Positions 20,701 through 32,700 of a stretch of DNA of 64,000 bases are shown here, one piece after another (the first letter of the stretch is position 1; every line of letters begins with the position of its first letter). The translations under genes were made by a program, and so were the position numbers. The notes under the pieces are model-generated. The model searched no databases, was not told the origin of the DNA, and saw only the letters and a list, made by a program, of their open reading frames with translations. Origin of the DNA: Eleginops maclovinus (taxonomy: Eukaryota > Chordata > Actinopteri > Perciformes > Eleginopidae); the NCBI RefSeq assembly GCF_036324505.1, contig NC_086368.1, forward strand, positions 26,611,878 through 26,675,877, in the 5' to 3' direction.

Positions 20701-23700
20701 GACAGTTCAGCAGAGCTTACATATGCTGCGGTTTTGAGACTGGATCCAATTATTCGCAATGACAGTTTTTTTTTAATGTTGTAGTTTCTCAATATGCAGG
20801 CATGATGTTGCCCAATCACTATTCTGCCTGGATGGACACAATGCATTTTGGGTTGTACAATGTACCAGCTTTATGTGGGTTTAACAGAAAGCTCTCAACC
20901 TGACTTCATTCTACACCCAGTTTCTGTTCAGAATCTGTATAAACACGAAATTTAAAGCAAGACTTTATTCCCTTTAAACAAAGACAGAAAAACATTCCTC
21001 TTTTTAGAAATTAGAACAAAGGAACGAAATGCATCCTTGCTCAGCTCAATACTCTGTGGGGTCTTGCAGCTACTGCTTACTAGGTAATGCATGACCCGTG
21101 GCTGATGGTGGCTATTAGTGGCTAATGTTAGCTAGCGTTAGCAATCTTTATTTAGCCAGTTTTATGAATACTTTCTTATTTTGCTTCTGTTACTTTATGT
21201 TTTATCATTTATCATGATCCTATAATTGTCACTAACTGTTTATGAAAAGTTATATGGTGTAATCTTTGTTTAAAATGTATACTGTAAATCAATTATGCTA
21301 ACTTTAGCACAAGCTAATATGAAAATGACTCAGACATGAATTGTGCGTCAACCTCAAAGCTCTTATTAATAAAGTCACTTAATTAGTATAATTATGTAAT
21401 ATCAATTTGGCTACACTACAAATGTAATACTTTACTATTCTGAATGTGAGCTATGTTCTTCAATATGTCCAGACTAGTCATCTTAACAATGGTGGTCTTG
21501 CATTCATAATTTATCTACAAGCACCATGTTTGATTATGTAGATCAATACAGACCTTGGATATTGTTTTTATAAGGGATTTTCAAACTGCAATAACAATTT
21601 TAGTGGTGAAGCAGAACTATTTGAGTGCTATCACTGTCTGTATAATTTTGTGTTTAGCAGCTGAGCTATGTTTGAAATCCTAACAGTAAAATTGTCATGT
21701 TGTCACTGAAATATGTCAGACTGGATTACAGAGAAATGTGTAAAAGCGAAGCGCAACACGTCAATTTTCTTTTGATGAATGATGCATCCTGAAAAAAGGG
21801 TGTCTTGCTTGTGAATGTTTATTCCAAGCAGGATATTGCTGCACTGAAGCAGATAAAGGCTATGTTGTTGTATAGTGGAAAGCATGTTGCAGCAAAAGGG
21901 AATTTGAAAGAGCAAGAGGTTAATTACTTCCATATTTACAGCAGAGGTTTTCAAGTGTTCAAGAGCTGTTTAATAGGCTTTTCAAATTATGAGGGCGAGT
22001 GCTACATCGCTGTATACTTTTGGGGATTTTCGTATGAAAATGGTTATGGGCTTGTTTGTTTAAGTACTATATATTGATAAGATGTGTTGACTTAAATAAA
22101 TCACAAATGAATGAACCATCAAAAGTCCATGTTGGTCAAGCCTAATAAAAATGAATTACAGTTTCTGTTTCAGTTCGTTGACTTTGAATCCCTGTTTTGA
22201 CTCAAGTATGGTTCAGTGCATCTCTTGTATAATACAAATGGCTCTTCACAAGCACTGCAGCATGAAGGCCAATTTACATGCGACGAGTGAGGGAAACAAG
22301 CCTCATTTAATCAGTGATTGTCAGAAGATCCAAACCCCCTCCCACTCTCCCCACACATGGCCTTGTCCCATTCAGATCCAAAAAAACGTTATTGTTCATC
22401 ATTTGTTCCATTTTTATCAGACAGTTAGCACTTCTGAGTCCTGTCTTTTGTTTCAGTAAGCCGCGGAATATCGTGGGCCGACCTTTGACTAAGCGAAAAC
22501 GGGCGGAGGACGTCATGCACCTGGCCGTGGTGGCCTGTGGGAATCGTCTGGACGAGACCCTCACCATGGTCAAATCAGCCCTCCTGTTCAGCTTCAAGAA
22601 GATCACGTTTCACATTTTTGCTGAGGACCCTTTGGCCCCGCAGTTTGAAAAAAGGGTAAGTACTCTCTGGGGTTTTGAGGCCCAAATGTGTATCCCAGGG
22701 TTTTACCAAAAAGGCTCAAGATCAATCTATAAGCAACACTCTTTTTATTGTATTTGCTTTGTTTACTTCCGTAGAGAGTCTTCTGACTTGTGATTTAATC
22801 CAGTGCGTGTTAAACATCCCCCGCTCTCTTTGGAATAGATGATATCGAGATCAGAGCATTATTTAACTCTGCCTCCCTTCAGACGTATAACCCTTTTATC
22901 TCAAGGCGGGGAGTAATATATCACGCAGACACTCACTGCTTTTTCTCCCTGCCACTTCAAAGTCACCTTTACGGAGGTGCCTGGCATGATTTTGATTAGT
23001 TCCACTGATAGAGTAACTAACAGTCTATTAACATCACGTCTATTAATGGACCTTAAACATGTGAACCTGCCGTCATGTGTATGGTGAATTATTGCCATGT
23101 GTTAAAATTCTCGACTTGGAAACAGACAGCTCTGCAAGTCAAGGCATAGACAAAAGTCAAAAAGAAGCTTACTTCCAATGCTGTGTGAAAAGACAGGGTG
23201 TCTGCGTGTTCAGGGAGGGAAAAAGGTTGTCCATAATCTCCTCTGATTTCGTATCCTCGTCAGTACAAAGTCTCCGAATGCTTGCAGCGCTCTCACTCTA
23301 TCCAGGGCCAAACTGATGATTATAGAGGGACTTAGTACAGGTCATATACTGTACCATTGTGCAGTTTAAGAAGGTGCTTTCCCCTTGTTAAGACTGTGGC
23401 TTTTTTAATCAAACAACAGCTGGCGACTGCCTGTGTTGAACGCAGAACCACGCCACACCACGAGACGTGACTTCATTGCTTTAAATGGACGTCTTTACGA
23501 GACATCTCATGTTGATAAAGTGTGTGAGAAGCAGGGGATTGGCTTTCAGAATAGTGAGTGTTTATAATGGCTCTTTCTCAAACTCTTTTCCTTAGTCAAC
23601 CTTTTAAGAAGTCCATTAGACGCTTCCTCTGTATTAAGTGCCTTTTTTGCCTTTTCCGAAGAAAGCAGCTCATAGAATAAAGTTGGCTGACTGGTAATAA

Positions 23701-26700
23701 AAAATATCATGTGTAGCTGCAGGTAGCTTGTTTCTCGTTATGTATATGTGCTATGTTGTGACTTAGCATAGGTAAGCTAACTTGTCATAAATGTTGTGTT
23801 TTTCCCAAAACAGATCTTTTTTTTTTTTTTCATATGTATTTTTATTGGGAAACATGAGAAAAAACAACAATGAAGTAGCAGTCGTCAAACATGCATGAAA
23901 TCCCCCTTTTTTTTTTTTTTTTTCCAGGAACAGGATAAGGGAATGATAATGAAAACACAAAGGAAATAAAATACAAATAATAACCCACCCAAAACTGGAC
24001 AAGAGTCATTAAGAAAAAATAAATAAATAAAAAGACTTAGCACAGATACAATTGTTTGATGCTCGACACACACAGCTCAACAAACAATATCGTTGATAGG
24101 ACTATCAGTTACATTCCAGGGAGGTGAGAGAGTCAATGTAAGTGAGTACCGGATTCCACCTTTTAAGGAAATTATCAGACGAGCCTCGTAGTGTATATTT
24201 GATTTTCTCTAGATGGAGAAAAGACAACAAATCTTCAAACCAGGAAGATGCGGAGGGTGGCTTTGGGTCTTTCCACTGAAGCAAAATACGTCTACGGGCT
24301 ATAAGAGAGGCGAAAGCTATAACATCACTCTGGTTTCTAGTCAGCATGGTCAAATCTTCAGGTACACCAAAAATAGCAACGTGAGGACTGGGTGACAATG
24401 AAATATTGAGAGCCTTAGATACAGTGTCGAAAAACACAGACCAAAATGCAGCCAATTTCGAACAAGAGTAGAACATGTGAGTATGATTGGCAATTGACGA
24501 AGAACATCTATCACAGATATCACTTGAGCCTGGAAATAATTTAGAGAGTTTTGCTTTGGTGAAATGTATTCGATGCAAAACCTTGAACTGAATCAGAGTC
24601 AGTCGGGCACAAGAGGACGTAGAATTTACTCTTTTAAAAGCAATTTCCCACCATTCATCTGTGAGGTCAAGCCCAAGTTCCCTCTCCCACTTGCCCACAG
24701 CCCCAGCAAGTGGAGAGGTCCCAGCCGATATAATGAGGTCATATAGTACAGTTATACTACCACTTAACTTATTAAGTGAGAGGATGTCATCCATCAAGGA
24801 ATTAGCAGTCAATAGTGGGAATGAAGCAAAGTGAGTACGGGCACAGTCTCGTGCTTGGAGAAATCGAAACAGACTAGAATGTGGCAGATCAAACTTATTG
24901 CGAATATCCTCAAAAGTTGCGAATGTCCCGTCAATGTATAGGTTAGAAAAAACTCAAAACCCTTTTTTTTTTCCCAAAAAACCAAAGGTTTTTAAAAGGG
25001 GGGAGGGGAAAACAATGTTTATTAAGGGGGGGAAAGGGGGGGGAGGAAATTTAAAGTTCCCTGAATTGTTTAAAATTTTTAAAAGGATTAAAAAACAATT
25101 GGTTTGAGGATATTTGGAGGGGAAGAGCGGGGGGGGCACAAAGAGGGGCCAGAAAGGGCTGAGAAAAAAAGGGTTATTAGGGAAATTTGATAAGGGAATA
25201 TCCCAAAAGTAATTTTGGGAAGGGTGAATAAAAAAAAAGGGGGGTAAGATAGTTTTGTTTTTGAAGAGATTGGTGTTGGAGTTTACCACCCAAAAAAATG
25301 AATCTTTTAGTTATTTGTAAACTGTTTGGTAAAAAAATTGGCAGACATTGGAAAAGAAAAAGAAATCTTGGTAAAAAGTTCATCTTAATAGATTGAATCC
25401 TACCAAACAAAGAAAGAGGGAGGGTTACTCCATCGTTGTAAATCCGCCTTTATATCTGTGACTAGCTTAGAGAAGTTTGTTTCATGAAGGGAAGCAAGAC
25501 TGCGAGTTATAGTTACACCCAAATACCGGAAACTCGTAGGAGCCAGGTGGAAAGGTAGGGCATGAGCTGGGATGCGAGTAGCTACTTCATTTACAGGGAA
25601 ACACTCACTCTTGTCAAAATTTACCTTATAGCCTGAAAATGACCCAAAACTATTTAGGAGTTGCAGAATGTCACCAATACAGTTGACTGATCGGAGATAT
25701 AGAGTAAAAGGTCATCAGCATATAGCGAGACCCGGTGATCCAACCCAGCCCTGCGCATGCCTGTGAAAAGTGGAGATGACCTCAGAGCAATGGCAAGGGG
25801 CTCTATTGCCAAGGCAAATAATAAGGGGGAAATCGGACAGCCCTGCCGGGTGCCCCTCGTCAAGGGGAAGAATTTAGACAGTTGAGAATTTGTTTTTACG
25901 CTAGCAGTAGGGTTAGTATACAAAAGCCTAATCCATGACACAAACCGAGATCCAAAACCAAATTTATGAAGTGTAAAGAATAAATAGTCCCACTCCACCC
26001 GATCAAAAGCCTTCTCTGCGTCTAATGAGACAATCATCTCAGCATCTGGTGAGACTGCAGGGGAAAGCACAATATTAAGTAACCGTCTGATGTTAGAAGA
26101 TAATTGACGACCCCTGATAAAGCCAGTCTGGTCCTCAGAGACAATACCTGGTAAACACGGGTCCAGGCGGTTCGCCAGTACCTTAGCAAGAAGTTTGACA
26201 TCCGCGTTCAAGAGACTTATAGGTCTCCAGCTACTACAATCTTCTGCTTTTTTGCCTTTTTTGAGAATAAGGGAGATTGAGGCTTGTCTTAGTGTTGGGG
26301 GTAGAGTACCATTTTTCAGGGAATCATTAAACATATCTAATAAAAGGGGAGCTAACTGGGCCGAGAACTTTTTATAAAAATCTACAGGAAAACCATCCGG
26401 GCCTGGGGCCTTGTTATTTTGCATCTTCCTAAGACTGCCAGTTATCTCCTCTAGAGACAGAGGGTCGTCCAAGCTATCACGCGTGAGAGTATCAATATTA
26501 GAGATATCCAGACTGTCAAAAAAATGCTCTATATTTGTATTGTCTATAGGGGGTTCAGATGTGTACAGCTTGGAGTAAAATGTGGTAAAGGCATCGTTTA
26601 TTTCAGTAGGATTCGTAGTGAGGGAATGTGAGGAGTCATAGACCTGTGTAATAAACTGAGAAACTGACTGGTGTTTAAGCTGCGATGCTAAGAGGCGACT

Positions 26701-29700
26701 AGCCTTATCACCGTATTCATAATACGTACCCCTTGTCCGTCTAAGAAGATACTCAGCCCTGCCAGTGGAAAGCAAATCAAATTTGGATTGAAGCTTACGC
26801 CTCTCAGCATACAATTCAGGAGTGGGAGAACTCGAGTACTGTCTGTCTAATTTACTAATAGCGTCAACCAAATCCTGCTGTTCTTTTGTCTTTTGTTTTC
26901 TAGAGTGAGCATTATACGAAATAATCTCTCCTCGCATCACTGCTTTAAAAGTTTCCCAAAGAAGGGAGGGGGAGGTGGATTCAGATTTATTATTATCAAT
27001 AAAAAAGTCTATTTGCTTTGAAATATGCTCACAAAATGTTTTGGTAGCTAACAGGCCTGTATTAAATCTCCAGGGCCCACACCTTGGACTAGGGGAGAGA
27101 GATAGCTCTAGAACAAGAGGAGCATGATCAGAGATGACGATAGCAGAGTATTCAGTCAGTCCAACAGAAGACAGAAGGGCTTTATCTACAAAAAAATAAT
27201 CAATGCGTGAGTAAACACGGTGAACTAGAGAGAAGTATGAAAAATCCCTTTTAGTCGGGTGGAGAAACCGCCATGGGTCAATACAACCCACCTGGTTCAT
27301 AAATGTGGATAGTGCTCGAGCCATACAAGAAGGGGTAAATCTTTTGGGACATGACCTGTCTAACTGTGGATCAACTACAAGGTTCAAATCACCCCCGAAG
27401 ATGAGGCGGTGTGTGTCCATATTTGGTAAAGAGGAGAAAATTGAGGTCATAAAATTTGGATTATCAAAATTTGGGGCATATACATTAACCAAAATCACTG
27501 GGGTCTGATATAGCACACCTTTGACTATAATATAACGCCCTCCGGGATCTGAAGTAGTTTGTTCAGCTGAAAACTGAACACGTTTGTGTATTATGATGGC
27601 TGTGCCCCTGGCTTTAGAATTGAAATTTGAATGAAAAACCTGCCCCACCCAAGGCTTACGAAGCCTAGCATGGTCATTCACACAAAGGTGCGTTTCCTGG
27701 AGAAAAGCAATATCAGTATTGAGACTTTTTAGGTGTGAGAACACTCTCGACCTCTTAATTGGTCCTCCCAGTCCCCTGACATTCCAGCTAATAAATCTAA
27801 CAGAGCCTACAGACCCTCTCTGACCTGTATTCTGGTTAGTCATTAATTAAAATCATCAACCATATGTAACATAACAAGCGTAGTGGACAAGCATCATACA
27901 CACCAGTAACATTAGATATTAAAAACAAAGACCCTCCCCTAGACAAACACCCAACCTTTTCCCAAAATAACCCTCTACTGAAAAAGAAAAAACACATATC
28001 TTTGAGGACAAATGAAAACAAAGAAAACCTTAAGCTCAACATTGCGGTTAGCAAAGTGAGTAGCAGGATAAACCTTTGCTAAACAACCAGTTGACCACGC
28101 AGTGGTATCCCCTCCTACAATATCAAATTAAATTAAACACCACTAGAACGATTCTGTTTTTAGAACAGACAAATTGGCAACGATCTACAGTCCAACAGAA
28201 CAAATGCTGGCAGGTGACTAAACACCAGCAGAGGACAGTGCTGCACTCACCCGGAAAAAATGATGAGTCCAAACAGAAAAACACGGGCTTGGTGAGCAGG
28301 CTAAACGGAATTAGCCTAGCCTAGCAAAAACACACCCGTAGGCAACAACGGAGTTATCAAAAAAAGTAAAATCAACCCGTAGCGAAATGGAAACACGGCA
28401 GCTTAAGTCTTATGAATGCGTTCTTGATAGAAGCGATCAGCCAGCTCGGGAGTGTCAAACAAGTGGACCATACCGTTGAAGGTGACTCTCAGCCGGGCGG
28501 GGTAAATCATGCCGAATCGCACTCCTTTTTGTAAAGCTGGGACTTCACATTATTGAAAGCGGCTCTCTTCTTAGCAATAGTGGCGCTGAAATCCTCGTAG
28601 AATTTGATCCTGTGCCCTCGGTAGGACATCTCCCGGTGTTCCTTGGCCCATTTCAAAACCTGCTCCTTCTCAACGTAGCGATGGAAACGGACAATTATGG
28701 GCCGAGAGCCCTGGCTGGGTCTGGGTCTCAGGCTGCGATGTGCGCGATCGAGCTCCGGGCCGGAGTCAGGTAAGACATCTCCAGCCACCTCCTTGAATAA
28801 CTGAGACATAAACTGCCTAGCGTTTGCACCTTCCATATCTTCAGGAATACCCACGACTCTGAGGTTCTGACGCTTGGAGCGCGATATCAAGTCCTCCACT
28901 GTAGCGTGTAGCGCTGAGTTATCATCCGACACGGAGGCTAGCTGGTTCTTCAAGGTCGCCACGTCTTGCTGCAGGCTAACGATGTCATCTGAGTGGGAAG
29001 ACAGTGTGCTCTCGATCTGTGATATGGTGGCGGTGTGAGTCGCCACAGTGTTGGTTATAGATTCAAGTGTTGGGAGTATCGGGGCCATGGCTTCCGACAA
29101 GGCAGCGTTGAAATCTTCCTTAAGACTTTCGCTCAATTTCTGGAGCTCAATGACTAGCATCTCAGCCGTTAACTGTGTAGGCCCCGTCGACGACATTTTC
29201 TGCCTGTCCTCGAGTCCCGGGAATGAATCAGTCATTCGCTGCTGGGTTTTACCGATCCGTCCACCCTTGCTCATCGTAACGGTGTGCAATATTGTTCCGT
29301 TTAACTCTATCAATGTAGTCTGTACCAAAGTTTAATAAAATTCGGCGTTATCTTAGTAAAATATTATGAAAAATGCGGAGCTGATAGCAACTGCGTCCTC
29401 CTTCTACATGCTCAAACCGGAAGCAGCCCCAAAACAGATCTTTGCTATTATGTTGGAATCATGTTATTGCAATGTGTATTTTCAGACATATTTAACAATA
29501 ATCTGGCAGCCCCCCCCTTACGGTCGCAGACCTCCAGTTGAAGAACAATGCATTATACCGTTTAACAAATGACAACCAGTTAGCATAGATACAGAAACAC
29601 ACACATCTTAGTTATCACAAGTCAGAGGAGGATCTTTAAAAAATGTTTTCTACATCCACTTTTCCCATTGTTTCTTGAAGATTTTAACCTAATTTATTGA

Positions 29701-32700
29701 TTTAATGTCAAATCACAGTCCTATATGTTGGCCATGTAAACGGTAAGTGGCCTCTGGGTAAAATACCATTAGAAAGCTATCAAATGTATTTAGTATTTCT
29801 CTAAATTAACACCCACGAATCCTTGGAAAAAACTAGACGGGATCAGAAGGACATTCTCGCTTGTTCCTATTAATAAGCATAGCAATAAACTCCTAATGCA
29901 AAGACCTTGTTAGACCTTGTAAATTAAGTATATGTGATGTGTTGCTTTGCTTCCAGCTGAATCAGTGGCCTCGCTCCATGTCCGCCAAGTTCCAGTACAG
30001 AATCTACCCGATCACCTTCTCCGTGGGGAACGCGGACGAGTGGAAAAAGCTCTTCAAGCCCTGCGCTGCTCAGAGACTCTTCCTCCCCGTAAGGCTGCAG
30101 CACTTATCTCCTCTCACATCCTGGCCATGCATGTCATTAACCAGGGACAAAAATGTAATTAATTTCTTCTTTAACAGCAATGTCCTTCCAAGCGCATGGC
30201 TATAATTAACTTGTGTGATTATTGAGGATTTCACACTTTTTTTTTCACAGCGTTTACTCAGTGAATAAGCAGTCCTTAGAGACTCCGGTGATTTCATCAA
30301 CTGAAGGCTATTGATTTTCTTTTCTGCTGGTGTTCATTGAAATAACAGCCAGCTTGCTTACCATGTAATGAACATATTGCTTGCCAGACAAATCCATAGG
30401 TTATTTCTCAGACTGCAAGACAATCAATGATCATTCACTTTTCACTTAATCAGGAAAACCTTTTGAGAAGCTTGTAGTCGCTCAGCCTCGCCAAAAGTTT
30501 GAGTTATGTTAGGGCTGGATCAATCCATCTTCATTTAGAATCATCACCTGCTTCAACTGAGTGAATGCTGCAGAAATCCACATCCAACTATTCTTAAAAT
30601 GGTTCTTTTACAGGATGAATGAGATTGGAAAATAATCTAATTGAGATTTCATTTTTATACTTTACAAAAGCAATGAATCATTCTTTGTCTAACGCAACAC
30701 AAGCCCCCCCCCCCCCGCTGCCTGAAATACCTCCATTGGTGTCCTTCGTTTACCCCTTTAACATAGTGACATCACTGTGTAAAACTTGCACTTCCATTTG
30801 CTAGAACTCAGACACAATGTACGTGAAGGGGCGGGACATCTCTAAGCGGTTGACCAATCACAACAGAGTCGGCCAGCTAACCGATCAGGGCAGACTGGGC
30901 TCTGGTTTCAGACAGAGGGTGAAAAGAGGTGCTGCAGCACAGGCAGAATGAGAAAAATAAAGAGCTTTCTGAACATTAAAGCATGGAGACATGGTCAGAG
31001 GCACAGAATCCAAATATGAACCGGCAAAGAACTACAGAATAAAATATATATACAGTCCATGATCTCAACACTTAACATTTGCCACTCTTAATATATTTTC
31101 ATAACTGAAAGCCCAATGCTAACAAGTTGATTTAACTCAACAACCCCCTCTCCACTTACACGCAAGAGGCCCTGTGTGAACATTAATTTAAAGAAACAAG
31201 GAAAGAAACATAAATAAAAGAATCTCGCTGATCTTCAGTCAGTAACAGGAGCAAATCACACACACTGTCTTTCACACGACTCTTTCACATTTAGATAACC
31301 CAAGGCCTCGCTGTAAACATGTTGGTAACAGTTCAGTTTTCTAGACGGTGATGGCGAGGCACGAGGGAGACTTTCTTTTGCCTCAAGGGCTGAAATTGAT
31401 GCTAACGTTTGGTCTGACCCCCTTCACTTAACCCAGCAGCGATGCAGCGTGTAAGCCCTGCTCTAAATCCTAGTAACATTCAGGTTGAGATGATTGATGT
31501 TATTAAATCCATCTATTTTTGTTTCGTTTAAGAGTAGATGACATTAATTTTGATTAGATTTGATATACTTTATGAACCCCAAATTGGGAAATTGTTTTGT
31601 TACAGCAGCATGTTTACAGGGCATAACCTATCAGTTAAAAAATATAATAAAAATGAGACGGATACATATTTATTATTAGTATATATATTGTGTAAATAAC
31701 ATATGCAATACAAATTTAGAAATAACTGTCAATAACTAAAATACATGATTATTTATTATTTATTTATTTCATTATTTATTTATCACGTCCATGCCATACC
31801 TCCTACAATAAAACCGAGGTAAACAATGTACTAATGTTTTAATTTAACTGTGACTTACTGTACACAATTAGGGATTGCCATTTAAAGGATCAAATAACGT
31901 ATACAAACCTTTTGATTTTTAACGCTGTTACCTGCGCTGATGTCGTTAGCGAATTAATGTTAGCCTGATTACAGCAGAGAAAAAATGCAAAGTCATTTAG
32001 CTAACATGCTAACAAGAGTAGCATAGTAAGCTAACATAGGCAAAATGAAAGAGTTAGCTCAAGTTATCTCTTGCCCAAAGTTACATACCTTATCTAATAA
32101 GTCATATATAGTTATGTAGTTGAAGGTAGCTTGGTTATATCCCATATTTTGTTGTTTTTATGTTCTCGAAATCTTGACGCTTTGCAGCTATAGGGTTGTA
32201 CCTTTATCTTTGTTTGTGGGTTTCACAATACTCACCATAACAAGGAGCTTAAAAGGGAACCCTTTTAACATCCTGTGTGCTTTTATAGTTTATAATCCAT
32301 TAAGCATGTAACTACAACATTTGAAAAGCCCCATTTATATTGACAGATAAATCCTTCCCACTCCACAATAGCTATTTTTGCTTTGCTGTGGATAATCACA
32401 CATAAACTGAGGCTGTATAACTAGTGGGTTACTGCTCTGTCTGGGCTTGTTGGTATCGATTTCTGCTTTGTCACACTCACCAGCACTCGCTTTATCTCAC
32501 TGCTGTCAGCCATATAATCCAACAGAGCCAGCAAAGCCTGTGGGGTAGAACACTGTACCACGGTGACATCGTTTAATACTATATCACTAGGGCTGCTATG
32601 GCAAAACCTCTATAATAACGTAACTACAAAAATAACACTTTGACTTTGGAAACATCATGGATTTGTAGAACTTAAGAAGGATCAGTGTCAGTTTAATACA

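Larger units (their letters stand above)
14745..22456 (+). other. gxylt2: gxylt2 intron 1
   Basis: A 7.7-kb intron with no exon seen. It holds old repeats at 15238-15450 and 16655-16790, a SINE with a CTT tail at 18217-18479, and AT-rich single-copy-looking DNA. The open frames at 16678-16962 and 19775-20125 show no family motif. Confidence 0.75.
23820..29427 (-). mobile_element. L1-type LINE retrotransposon, near full-length, defective
   Basis: A non-LTR element of about 5.6 kb in antisense to gxylt2, in intron 2. From its 5' end (29427): a short leader, ORF1 (RNA-binding protein), ORF2 (endonuclease plus reverse transcriptase), a 3' end with a zinc-knuckle coding part, a short 3'UTR and a poly-A tail (T run 23817-23830). 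It is flanked by a perfect 16-bp target-site duplication, so insertion is recent on the scale of the host intron and the 5' end is probably complete. Both ORFs are frameshifted (near 28530 and 25680), and 24950-25430 is abnormal, so this copy cannot be active as given. It is L1/Tx1-like by domain order; the exact family needs a repeat library. Confidence 0.95.
22656..29956 (+). other. gxylt2: gxylt2 intron 2, mostly LINE
   Basis: Of 7.3 kb, 5.6 kb is the antisense LINE at 23820-29427. The rest (22656-23803 and 29444-29956) has no exon or clear repeat. Confidence 0.8.
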
